Below, in pieces: positions 57,301-64,000 of a stretch of DNA of 64,000 bases (the first letter of the stretch is position 1; the number at the start of each line of letters is the position of its first letter). Under the pieces are notes generated by a model. That model did not search any database. It saw only the letters and a program-made list of their open reading frames with translations, and was not told the DNA's origin. Position numbers and translations under genes: made by a program. The DNA is from Pteria penguin (Eukaryota > Mollusca > Bivalvia > Pterioida > Pteriidae). The stretch lies in contig CM068582.1 in NCBI GenBank assembly GCA_035048485.1, positions 31,795,096 to 31,859,095 on the forward strand, written 5' to 3'.

Positions 57301-57990
57301 ACAACTTGAGTATGCTTTTTGCGTATGGGACCCTCACCAGGCCTAATATATCAGAAAAATTTAGATGATCCAGCGCAGGGCTGCTCTGTGGGTTTGCCTT
57401 GATTATTCCCTCTATTTTAGCATTACATCTATGCTAGATTCCCTGAGATAGAGGTCATTGGAACAACGAAAGAGTGATCCTAGGCTTGCGATGCTGTTCA
57501 AAATAATTCATGACAAGGTTGCAATCACGACTGCCCAACTTATACGACCAATATGACAGACGAGAAAGTCAGATTCTATGACCTTTAGACAGACCACCAA
57601 AAATTTGTTAAAATATTCCTTCTTTCCGTTAACCATTGTACAGTGGAAATGACTACTTGACCGACTGACCGACCGATAGACAGACTGACAGACAGACAGA
57701 TAGAAAAATTCCCTTCATCAGATTTGTTTAACTAGGTCTACCTCTGACCATAAAGGAACAGCATCCTTAATTTCTATTGTCAATGCTAACCTCTCATTTT
57801 TATTGTCAACAAAGATTTGCTGCAATTCCTCTCTAGAAACATCTTTGCCCTTTGCCTTTGGTGCTGGTGGTCGAACCTTGGTATCGGCTTCTACATGGAA
57901 AGCTGATAAAGCTAGGACGATGATGATAGCGATCGCTGATACTGAAGTCAGTCTTCTGGCACTCATTACAACATATAACCATTTATCCAT
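36195..57990 (-). CDS. SLC9A8: Sodium/proton exchanger, NHE8 (SLC9A8) type, 16 exons
   Basis: Exons in order: 57990-57742, 55242-55085, 54335-54255, 53015-52966, 52544-52461, 52048-51947, 51373-51195, 50673-50535, 47740-47635, 45953-45837, 44947-44865, 43736-43625, 42493-42351, 41223-41143, 40456-40313, 36338-36195; about 655 residues (human NHE8 is near 580). The order of motifs follows NHE8 throughout: [52 protein letters not shown] with the Asn-Asp pair of the ion site, [42 protein letters not shown] and the acidic tail [13 protein letters not shown]8 exchanges Na+ or K+ for H+ in Golgi, endosomal or apical membranes. The extra length lies in the N-terminal signal-peptide and linker region. 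One junction (exon 1 to 2) is unsettled. Confidence 0.93.
36881..38006 (-). mobile_element. TA-flanked TIR DNA transposon, 1.1 kb
   Basis: Left end CTGTATACGTAGAATCATTC mirrors the right end (complement CTGTATAAGTAGAATCATTC), one mismatch in 20. TA flanks both ends, as in Tc1/mariner/pogo-like elements. A second inner inverted pair (ctttcgcgg / ccgcgaatgaaag) follows. It carries one frame on the - strand. Lies in the last NHE8 intron. Confidence 0.85.
37454..37729 (-). CDS. Transposon-borne ORF with helix-turn-helix-like region
   Basis: About 91 codons from an ATG at 37729. After a basic start comes [20 protein letters not shown], then [23 protein letters not shown], which looks like the N-terminal DNA-binding region seen on some DDE transposon proteins (..P..RA.IG.YA.ENG...A...FS..L....ESTV...K). 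No catalytic domain follows, so the element is probably non-autonomous. Family not assigned. Confidence 0.5.
   Translation of the reverse strand: MEKKTEKRDLMKNVNSYLDKTFTTSSPKRKLGDYNCYSPGMRAAIGRNAFENGVVSTAKKFSKSLDKNVNESTVTSIKKKVFRQYTRNPGN
38640..38920 (+). repeat. Bivalve-type dispersed repeat fragment
   Basis: accaagtttcattaaaatct, cagagggacagtgaag and gcccccagctatgtatggc, ending gggacataaaaag; ends like 28445-28678. Confidence 0.45.
38956..40268 (-). mobile_element. Tigger/pogo-like DNA transposon, internally deleted
   Basis: Left end CAGTGCAAGCCGCTTTATTG and right end (complement) CAGTGCCCACCACTTAATTG form TIRs, flanked by TA on both sides. Size 1.3 kb against more than 2 kb for intact elements. 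Holds a broken transposase end. The right end lies 44 bp from NHE8 exon 15. Confidence 0.88.
39598..39926 (-). pseudogene. Tigger transposase C-terminal fragment
   Basis: On the - strand: [15 protein letters not shown], then an in-frame TGA near 39841, then [19 protein letters not shown] and [16 protein letters not shown]. This is the family end (R..L....I.......VTLLDA..M...AW..V...TI.NCF...GF). The DDE catalytic part is gone and stops interrupt the frame. Open frames on the other strand here (39511-39931) are shadows. Confidence 0.82.
40313..40456 (-). CDS. SLC9A8: NHE8 exon 15 (cytoplasmic tail)
   Basis: 144 bp, phase 0-0. [17 protein letters not shown], then [20 protein letters not shown]; nearly colinear with vertebrate NHE8 ([12 protein letters not shown]... 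LKGF.WLDAKYLNPFFTRR). Confidence 0.94.
40905..41010 (-). mobile_element. Decayed tRNA-headed SINE (family B)
   Basis: aggaggctaccaaacataaa, agaagtcgaacctag and caagtgcttaaccactactcc mirror 59240-59350 with many changes. Confidence 0.6.
41143..41223 (-). CDS. SLC9A8: NHE8 exon 14 (basic linker)
   Basis: 81 bp, phase 0-0, acceptor tttttttccag. [20 protein letters not shown]; equals the basic ..NKKDVNLSKTEKM region of NHE8. Confidence 0.88.
41655..42085. mobile_element. Long inverted-repeat MITE, about 430 bp
   Basis: Arms of roughly 180-200 bp mirror each other: ggccacaattccttacattg and ctacacatttcggcatcaaa on the left, their complements (with a few changes) on the right, about 70 bp of unpaired centre. 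Transcribed, it could fold into a long hairpin. Located in NHE8 intron 13. Confidence 0.88.
42351..42493 (-). CDS. SLC9A8: NHE8 exon 13
   Basis: 143 bp. [16 protein letters not shown], then [19 protein letters not shown]. Human NHE8 has GLRGAIPYALSLHLD here, so this copy carries the AF form used by other NHEs. Confidence 0.95.
42494..43624 (-). other. NHE8 intron 12, nothing recognised
   Basis: 1.1 kb of AT-rich sequence without visible repeats or exons. Confidence 0.6.
43625..43736 (-). CDS. SLC9A8: NHE8 exon 12
   Basis: 112 bp, phase 0 to 1. [33 protein letters not shown], matching NHE8 FGRAVNIFPLSYLLN.FRDHKITPK..FIMWFSG. Confidence 0.95.
44865..44947 (-). CDS. SLC9A8: NHE8 exon 11
   Basis: 83 bp, phase 1 to 0. 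[24 protein letters not shown]; a membrane segment of the exchanger. Confidence 0.94.
45837..45953 (-). CDS. SLC9A8: NHE8 exon 10
   Basis: 117 bp, phase 1-1. [40 protein letters not shown]. Confidence 0.96.
47635..47740 (-). CDS. SLC9A8: NHE8 exon 9
   Basis: 106 bp, phase 0 to 1. [31 protein letters not shown]; matches [28 protein letters not shown]. Confidence 0.96.
47780..48068 (+). repeat. Bivalve-type dispersed repeat
   Basis: ggacataactctgtcaaa, aaaccaaatttcatttca, gacagaatgactgaaagac, ending tttcaatggtggggcataat. Same class as 28445-28678. Confidence 0.5.
48890..49600. repeat. Internally repeated block, about 150-bp units
   Basis: The phrase ttttcatcaaagggcaatga / ttttcatcaaagggtcataa plus cagtatctgaaagcat / cagtatctcaaagcat recurs at about 48930, 49190, 49360 and 49480 with divergence. 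Confidence 0.5.
50131..50395 (+). mobile_element. tRNA-derived SINE (family A), decayed
   Basis: Head tagctagctggatgaagacc and B box gttcgactcctgcc, body with tcctgtttttcagtg, ggcactttaaaattctctc and catgcatcagacagatgcag; same layout as 15747-16020. Confidence 0.78.
50535..50673 (-). CDS. SLC9A8: NHE8 exon 8
   Basis: 139 bp, phase 2 to 0. [37 protein letters not shown]. Lacks the longer linker of vertebrate NHE8 before this helix. Confidence 0.93.
51195..51373 (-). CDS. SLC9A8: NHE8 exon 7 (catalytic core)
   Basis: 179 bp, phase 0 to 2. [49 protein letters not shown]. Holds the conserved Asn-Asp pair that binds the transported ion. Confidence 0.97.
51947..52048 (-). CDS. SLC9A8: NHE8 exon 6
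   Basis: 102 bp, phase 0-0. [34 protein letters not shown]. Confidence 0.97.
52461..52544 (-). CDS. SLC9A8: NHE8 exon 5
   Basis: 84 bp, phase 0-0. [28 protein letters not shown]; the NHE signature LLPPIIFE. Confidence 0.97.
52966..53015 (-). CDS. SLC9A8: NHE8 exon 4
   Basis: 50 bp, phase 1 to 0. [17 protein letters not shown], equal to GILMGAVIKI.. LANWK. Too short to be found as an open frame. Confidence 0.9.
53313..54020. repeat. 47-bp minisatellite, about 15 copies
   Basis: Unit gttgaatagtatttgagaga tgcctctttg actgagtggg ttacagt with point changes; lies in NHE8 intron 3. Confidence 0.94.
54255..54335 (-). CDS. SLC9A8: NHE8 exon 3
   Basis: 81 bp, phase 1-1. [28 protein letters not shown]; equals LVHLLIRYRLHFLPESVAVVSLG. 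Confidence 0.94.
55085..55242 (-). CDS. SLC9A8: NHE8 exon 2 (Thr-rich linker and first core helix)
   Basis: [20 protein letters not shown], then [30 protein letters not shown]. The helix matches NHE8 (MTIFFSLLVLAI). Donor G|gtcagt. The acceptor at 55243 leaves phase 2, which does not fit the best donor of exon 1. A second acceptor (ctaccacag at 55149) would start in phase 0 and drop the Ser/Thr-rich part. Confidence 0.82.
55284..56262 (-). mobile_element. Unclassified inverted-repeat element, about 1 kb, with ORF
   Basis: Left end cttaaaaatatgtttg and gtttccccgaacgcaaccc mirror the right end (complement cttaaaatagaattaag, gtttccccaaacccgacc). Right third is CpG-rich (gagtcgggccgattttcgcg, ggtcggtcgg) unlike its surroundings. 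Lies in NHE8 intron 1. Confidence 0.65.
55529..55985 (-). pseudogene. Frameshifted ORF of the 55.3-kb element
   Basis: Two overlapping - strand frames (55985-55749 and 55858-55529) belong together with one frameshift near 55800. The first holds [46 protein letters not shown]; the second [32 protein letters not shown]. Paired CxxC motifs suggest metal binding. I do not recognise the family. Confidence 0.5.
56625..56860. mobile_element. Imperfect inverted-repeat MITE, about 235 bp
   Basis: gacaaattgtcactgagaca and aagaagacaatt on the left mirror the complement of the right end (gacaattggtcaccgagaca, aaaaagacaatt). The middle repeats ttggtcac/gtgaccaa words. Confidence 0.5.
57040..57660 (+). 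pseudogene. LINE remnant, reverse-transcriptase 3' end
   Basis: With a few stops and shifts, it reads [82 protein letters not shown], then [13 protein letters not shown]. This is the well-known C-terminal end of CR1/L2-like or Jockey-type LINE polymerases. Truncated at the 5' side. Confidence 0.9.
57742..57990 (-). CDS. SLC9A8: NHE8 exon 1 (start and signal peptide)
   Basis: ATG at 57990-57988, with an in-frame TAA at 57999-57997 that fixes the start. [20 protein letters not shown] leads into a hydrophobic run ([15 protein letters not shown]) that looks like a signal peptide, then a charged linker to VPLWSE. Donor CAGAG|gtagac (phase 0). A weaker donor seven bases earlier (TTATG|gtcaga, phase 2) would fit exon 2 as drawn. 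Confidence 0.82.
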
Positions 57991-59741
57991 TACCAATTAA
58001 CATGCATCAACCGACATTTGGTCTAGTTTTGTCATGAAACATCGTGTAGCTAGAATGACACGACGAAACGGAAATGTAAATAGTACAATTACCGCTCCCG
58101 AAAATATAAAAGTCAGAACCGTTCCGATCAGAGGGATTCGTTGTCAGTCCGCAGTCAACAACTAGGTCAAAAATGGAAAGGTCGTTCCAATATTATACTT
58201 AAAAAGAGACGATAAAACAAAATATAATTCTTTTTAATATTGACAAACAGAACTGTAAGTAATCAAGGTTATTGAACCTTCATTCAGAAAAAACTTGTAA
58301 AATACCTCATCAACAGGCCAGCTAGAACGTATCAATTTTTTGAGAGTCTGTTAAGTTTCACAAACAATGCAGTTGATACTCACTGCAACAAAACTTACCA
58401 GTACAAGCACAACATTCATGCATTGCTCTTCAAATAAAAACGGTGCAAAACCACTCAGTGCAAACATGAATCGGGGCGAAACCACCCAGATTCAGATATA
58501 TCATGTATTAAAAAGTGCAATTTTAAAATTTTAAAGTGAAAGTTGCAGGGGTTAAAATAGACTCCCCAGGTAATAAAAAGAGTACCGTAGTACATAGGGT
58601 AGTAGGGGTAGTCAAATTAAATAGGAACTTAAGATCAGAACATACCATTTATTATGTGTAATTAAATTCATCAGATTTCTCTGCCAAATGGCAACAAGGA
58701 AGTTTTGTTTTCAGTAGCACATAAGTCCTTTGCGATGTTGATGAAAGTGGTTAGAATCGCTATATCTTTCGAGCTGGGCTTCTATGCATCTTGCTCCTAT
58801 GAACCCTATATAGAACTGCTACAGAAGCAGCTCTTTCTGGAAATGATTGTTAGCTGTTTATTAGGACTTTCCTTCAATATGATTGTTGTCAGCTCATCTA
58901 TATCTTTCCGTCAAATATCCAAGAGTTTTATACCATGCAATAATCTAAGGGTCATAAAAGTGTTCCACATCTGTATGGAGAAATACCATTCTTACTGTAC
59001 ACTGGTTCCCAAGCAAGACATATATTATTTTCTTGGCTTGTGTTTATTCTTCTCTTGATATCAGGGATATAGTGGTCACATTCCCTTCTACTTGTATAGC
59101 TAAGTGTACCTTTGTTCCTTGCCTGATTCCTTGTTTTAGTATAATTTCACTTCTGAACTGCCTCTCCCAGTTAATTAAAGTAATGTCTTTCTGCAATGTT
59201 GGTTGATTGGTGTTTTACATCACTTTCAACAATATTTCAGTTATATCGCGACATGGAAGCAGGAGGCTACCAACCTCTTAAACATAGTGGCGCAACCCGG
59301 GAATCGAACCCGGATCGTCTGCGCTGCAAGCCAAGCGCTTAACCACTACACCACGCCTGCCCCTCTTTCTGCAATGATTGAATAAGTAAGATGACTGAAA
59401 TTTTAGAAAGTAGGCTCATTAATTCTGTAAATGACTTGATCACTGTTACTGAAAACATTGATTTGATGACAGGTACTTGATAGTATATCACTGAAAGATT
59501 TAATTGTTTCCTCTCTGTCATACAAGACAGTAAATACCAAGGTACCATGTCACTGTAGGTAACTAAAAGTTAAAAGATGTCACTGTTTCAGGCATGGGAC
59601 CATCGCATCAGTCATAATTCTTTAGATACTGCAGCACACCAGTGCCCCTCTATGCACACAGCTGTAGATGAAAACATGGTAAAATCATTCAATGTTATGT
59701 AAAACAAATAATGATAAAATTCATGTTTTTACTTTTTTCAG
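57991..59741. promoter_or_regulatory. Intergenic region between divergent genes
   Basis: 1.75 kb between the NHE8 start (-) and the first Mpv17-like coding exon (+). 58020-58200 is richer in CpG than its surroundings (cgacgaaacgg, accgctcccg, aaccgttccgatc), as expected near an active promoter. The 5' non-coding exon of the + strand gene should be here. A + frame at 58705-59058 is unrecognised. A family-B SINE sits at 59198-59362. Confidence 0.45.
59198..59362 (-). mobile_element. tRNA-derived SINE (family B)
   Basis: On the - strand: GGGCAGGCGTGGTGTAGTGG, a TTAAGCGCTTGGCTTGCAGC stretch, B box GGGTTCGATTCCCGGG, then the family-B body and (AACC)n tail. Best preserved copy of the family in the window. 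Confidence 0.92.
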
Positions 59742-62700
59742 AGAATCCATAAACAATGACTCTTCCACAGACCATGTTCCTTTATGGATTATCCTGGTCA
59801 CTTGCAGATATTATAGAACAGCGATATGTGTCTAAGAAAGCCAACCATGACTTCAAAAAGACTTTACGCATCATGACTGTCGGAACATGTGTGATGTCAC
59901 CTATGGTGTTTACCTGGTTACGAATAGTACGTCGGCTCTCTCCAGGAACACATTTAATCAGTATTGCAAGACGAGTTGTGATTGATCAAACAGCATATGT
60001 GCCTTTCATGCTATCAACATTTTTTGCTTGTAAGATGTAATTAAATCACCAGTTTTAATTTATTGTCCATATAGAGAAACAAAACAGTTATTAATACTGA
60101 AACTAGTAAAAGATCACTATGCCCATAGTCCCATCTAACTGTTTGTCACTCTTCTGTTTTGTCAGTAATTTTTCATCCATTTATGGGATTTAAATATATT
60201 GCATATGTGTATTTCATATTATATGACCTTTGAGTAAGCACCAAAGTTTTACCTTGTAATGTTATCATTGACATGTGATCCACATTTAAAAAACTCTTTT
60301 TTATCAGCTTCACAAATCCAAGGCATTCAAATTATTTCGGTTTGCTTATTGCTGATTAACTCAGCCACAAGTCATAATTTTAACAGGTTCGCCAAGTCTC
60401 GTGAGGAATCTCGTTGGGGTTCTTTATTAAGTTAATCAATTTTACTGTTTCTAGACAGTAAAAAGGTGCTTGCTACTCTGTAAAATTTCATTTGAATGTG
60501 TTTAACTATGATTTTTAGCTCATTAAGTATTCAAATATCAGTTCTACCTAACATGAAACTCATTTACACTATATCAAAGCAATTATCAGAACTGCCTGGG
60601 ATAAGTTTTTCTCAAGAATTTTTACATGTCATGTGGCAAGACTTTCTGACCCTATTGTGATGATGTCATTTGAAGTTCATCAAACATCTGACAAATGACA
60701 GAGGTATTCATTAATGAAGTAATAAATATAGCAATTAAAAATCCTCTGAATGTCATGTACTTTACCTATCCATGGAAGGGCCAAATATACCCTACCTGGA
60801 CTATGTCACATCCGGCATTCTTTATGGTTGTGTCCGGCATGACAGAGGCGAGAGGCTACAGCACATTCCATTATGGTGCATAGCCCATTCAGCCACCAAA
60901 GCCCCAATCAAATTGTGTAGAAGAGAGAAATAGAAGCATTATCATTTAGTTTTATAATTTTTACATGATACAAATATGATGACTATACTAATACGTCAGT
61001 CTATTACATAATACAAAATATGGCATCTGCACTAATAAGTCTCTGTTTACACACATTTCGTGATTATTATGACATCATACATATTGCTCACATAAGATCT
61101 GCCAACATCATTTGGTAAATGGCTCAACACACACTGAGACAGGCTTTAGGAGTATGTGAAATTACCTATTAGATATATTATTTTACTCACAAAGAAAATA
61201 ATATATTTCTTTATGCGATATTTCAGCCACTTGCTTTTTAGAAGGAAAATCTATTGAAGAGTTTAAAGAAGAGTGGAAAATTAAATTTCCCCAAACATAC
61301 TTAGTAAGTTGATTTAAAATTCATAAAACATCAAATAGAACTGAAATAAATATACTGGTATTTACTTTTAGAGTATGACTGTGAAAATGACTTGGATTTA
61401 TAGTACATTGGAAAGTGCATCGGCTTTCAATGGCAGGTGATTTGCTACTTTTTGTTAGTCTTTTGTTATTGTAATGAGAGTAATGTTAGCTTTCCCCCCT
61501 TTTGAGGTGTTTTTCAACATAACTGTAAGTCAGCACTTCCCATTGGTTGGTTTTTAAAGGAACGTTGTGTATTGCAACAAAATAGAAAAATTGGTGAAAC
61601 GTTTTGAAACCCTCAAAACAGCAAGGCAATGATGGCTACGTGTGCTATGAAGGGAGAGACCCGTCACTTAAAATGATCAAAATCAAGTCTGAGTCTGAAA
61701 TTATTCTATTTCCCAATGTACATTTATACCATCCCCATATATCAGAGTCCCCATAAGTTAAATTATACTATTACTGCTCTCATACTCTACATAGCCACCT
61801 GGAGCAACAATTTATTCATATATCAAGAATAATCGACATACATGTATAATATAACCAGTAAGAGTTCTCTACAATCTAATATAAGAGAGTCTATTGACCA
61901 TGAGATGGTTAAGAGTTCACCATAAAAGATAATAATAGAGTCATTTGGTCACATTGACCAGCACAAGTACACAACTTTCCGTAGATGAATGGGTGGTAAC
62001 GATCCATAGGTAGCATAGTGTACCGCTTCCTTACACCACCCTGGTTATAACAAAGTTTGCTGAATAAATTTTTTCGTTTTACTACAATTTTCTCCACTGG
62101 TAAGAATCATTTTACTGTAATTTGTCCATTAATTACATTAATTTTCATCTCTGGCTAGATGTACTTCAGTGTTACACTTACAGTAATTAATATCACAATG
62201 TACATGTTATTTTTTTCGTCCCAACAACAAAAGCTACCAACTCTTCATTTGCAACTCTTACTTGAATCTTGTACACAAACATTATTTCATACTCAATGGA
62301 TATTGACTTCGCAAAAGTGTTTACCCAGCTTGCATTTCAGTAGCATGTATATGTATCCATTAATTGACCACTTTCCGTATCCTTGGATCCCAGATTGAAG
62401 ATATTTGTCTTGGTCTTTCTGCATGTTTGTCTGTCTAGGTCAACAACTACTTGTGGATGAGATGACAGAGACTTTACATTCAATATGCCTACTCCACTAA
62501 TAATGAGGTCCTTTCAAATGAGGTCAAGGTTGTTGATCTTTTGTACATCTACCAGATTAGTTGCTGATGTAGACATGATGTAAATTTCCACCCATTCTTT
62601 CATTATATGAAAATGCAAAATTTTATTCTAAAGTGTATGGTATTTTTTTTTTCAGAATAATTTGAAACTATGGCCAATGGTACAACTAGTGAATTTCAAA

Positions 62701-63938
62701 TATGTTCCTCTTATACATCAACCTAAAGTGATTATTTCTGTGTCATTTGGATGGGCTATATACTTGTGTTATCAAAAAGAAAATAAGGTATGTTCTTTTC
62801 ATGTATTCTGTATTTCTGTTTATCATTACATATACATTTCAAAAAGCATGACTTTTTCATTGTCCAAAGTTACAAGGACAGGTAAACCAGTATTACCGTA
62901 TATACTCACTTATAAGACGAGTTTTTGGGAGTTAAATTTCTTTTGTGAAGTAGGGGGGTCGTCTTATAAGCGAGATATAAGATAAAAGTCATTAATATCT
63001 ATCAAAAAACATGTGTCACTAGCCGTATTTATTACACTTCTTGTACACGTGAACTGCGGTAAACGCGGGACATCGGTAATCTAATTATAGGTTTAAAGTT
63101 CCCGAGATCAATTGATCTTGATAAGGGGTGATTGACAGGTAACTATGGGGTATTAATTTGCCGAGATTGACGAGAAAAAAATCAGTAATTGGTGATTGAT
63201 TGCATTGTTGTTTATTTAGCAATAATTATGCCAAGCCCATTCGACAGTTAATTATCAAATAATGAGGAGAAGGTAAGTTTATAAGTCCGTGATTGAAATA
63301 AAATATGTAATAAATTAATGTAAAACAAATAAAGATCTTGTTATTTATTAATATTACACAGTAATTATGGAAAAACTTGTGCATTGTCAAACCGCACATT
63401 GAACAGTGAACGAGATTGAGGCAGTTGGCACTGCCCCAAAAAGGTCAATACGTACATCGTACATCGTGTCTGAGAGCAATTTTTTACCTCGTCTTATAAG
63501 CGGGTCAATGCTAAAGTACTAGAATTTTTGTCTAAAAGTAGGGGGGTCGTCTTATAAGCGAGTATATACGGTATCAAAAACAGATGAAGTATGATATTTT
63601 TACATATTTCTTTCTTTCTGTTTAGCCATAGTACATAGTACATCTAGTATAAATGAGCTTTCTTATTGTTCAGTGCTTAAGTATAGGTAAAATTCTATGA
63701 AAAGTTCACATCATGAGAATGTGAATGAACATATGTGGCTCAATTATTAACACTGAAAACAGGTATCGGAGAAAGTGACAGATATTTCTACATATATTTT
63801 CATTTTCAGCCGTATATGTATATTCTTGAATTTCTTCCTTATAGGGGAATAGATAGTGAAAATTACAAATTACATTACATTATTAGATTCAATCCTTTTA
63901 CTATATTTCAGACACCTATTGAAGCAAATGCTTCTTAA
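59742..63938 (+). CDS. Mpv17/PXMP2-family membrane protein, 4 coding exons
   Basis: Coding parts 59756-60029, 61227-61303, 62656-62787, 63912-63938; 169 residues, usual for the family. An in-frame TAA at 59750-59752 inside the same exon fixes the start, so a non-coding 5' exon must lie upstream. Motifs: FLYGLSWSLADIIEQ, FTWLRIVRRLSPG, RVVIDQTAYVPFMLSTFFA, CFLEGKSIEEF, and the signature LWPMVQLVNFKYVP followed by SFGWAIYLCY. Family members are four-helix proteins of the inner mitochondrial or peroxisomal membrane. The sequence looks nearer to the Mpv17-like proteins (MPV17L) than to MPV17 itself, but I would not fix the subfamily. Confidence 0.9.
59756..60029 (+). CDS. Mpv17-like coding exon 1
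   Basis: Acceptor cttttttcag at 59741, ATG at 59756, donor GCTT|gtaaga (phase 1). Holds the first two helices and the WLR..R loop. Confidence 0.9.
60030..61226 (+). other. Mpv17-like intron 1, nothing recognised
   Basis: 1.2 kb. A frame at 60695-60883 is not supported by family similarity and does not fit the protein. Confidence 0.6.
61227..61303 (+). CDS. Mpv17-like coding exon 2
   Basis: 77 bp, phase 1 to 0, acceptor atatttcag, donor TTA|gtaagt. STCFLEGKSIEEFKEEWKIK, FPQTYL; equals ..LEGK....L...F...Y of the family. Too short for an ORF scan. Confidence 0.9.
61304..62655 (+). other. Mpv17-like intron 2, nothing recognised
   Basis: 1.35 kb of AT-rich sequence; no repeat boundary identified. 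Confidence 0.55.
62656..62787 (+). CDS. Mpv17-like coding exon 3 (family signature)
   Basis: 132 bp, phase 0-0, acceptor ttttttttttcag, donor AAG|gtatgt. NNLKLWPMVQLVNFKYVPL, VSFGWAIYLCYQKENK. Confidence 0.94.
62896..63571. mobile_element. TA-flanked TIR element, 676 bp
   Basis: Left end CCGTATATACTCACTTATAA and right end (complement) CCGTATATACTCGCTTATAA differ at one base; TA on both sides. The terminal motif gggggtcgtcttataagcg recurs inside near both ends. No coding frame. A known style of pogo/mariner-like non-autonomous element. Confidence 0.88.
63912..63938 (+). CDS. Mpv17-like terminal coding exon
   Basis: Acceptor actatatttcag; TPIEANAS then TAA at 63936-63938. The phase fits exon 3, but the piece is too short to be confirmed by similarity. 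The 3' UTR runs out of the window. Confidence 0.6.
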   Translation, partial: TPIEANAS

Positions 63939-64000
63939 GAAAAGCGATCATTACCAGTAGAAAATGTTGAAAGTCACAACATACAAAACACAGCACTAAA

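Noticed and set aside
58705..59058. 117-codon + strand frame between the NHE8 and Mpv17-like genes
   Set aside because: No family recognised, no supporting splice context or repeat similarity. It could be chance in AT-rich DNA.

Overview
The window is eukaryotic, AT-rich (roughly two-thirds A+T by eye) and most likely from a bivalve mollusc. Genes are split by many GT-AG introns, and the intergenic and intronic DNA is full of tRNA-headed SINEs, TA-flanked inverted-repeat DNA transposons, Penelope-like and LINE remnants, and dispersed repeats typical of bivalve genomes. There are no operons, ribosome-binding sites or CRISPR arrays. The species cannot be named from the sequence alone.

Layout. 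(1) About 2.3-22.6 kb, + strand: a gene with at least 22 exons encoding a probable secreted protein. It has one four-cysteine module, an apextrin C-terminal (ApeC) domain spread over three exons, then 18 more four-cysteine modules, one per exon. Every module exon is flanked by phase-1 introns. The modules show a period of five: R4-R8, R9-R13 and R14-R18 look like three copies of a five-exon block. The signal-peptide exon is not certain. (2) About 22.6-36.2 kb: a gene-poor stretch with retroelement remnants, SINEs, a 40-bp minisatellite and a 2.6-kb bivalve-type repeat. (3) 57,990 down to 36,195, - strand: a 16-exon sodium/proton exchanger of the NHE8 (SLC9A8) type, with introns that hold a Tigger-like relic, a second TA-flanked element, a long inverted-repeat MITE, a 47-bp minisatellite and an unclassified inverted-repeat element with its own reading frame. 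(4) 59,742-63,938, + strand: a four-exon Mpv17/PXMP2-family membrane protein gene, divergent from the NHE8 gene and carrying a 676-bp TIR element in its last intron.

The three genes have no obvious shared pathway. The ApeC protein is the lineage-specific one: ApeC proteins of other invertebrates have been linked to microbial cell-wall recognition or extracellular matrix, and a large expanded module array would fit a multivalent extracellular protein (inference). NHE8 and the Mpv17-like protein are conserved housekeeping membrane proteins. Exon boundaries were set by hand from reading frame, splice-site consensus and intron phase, with no transcript evidence.
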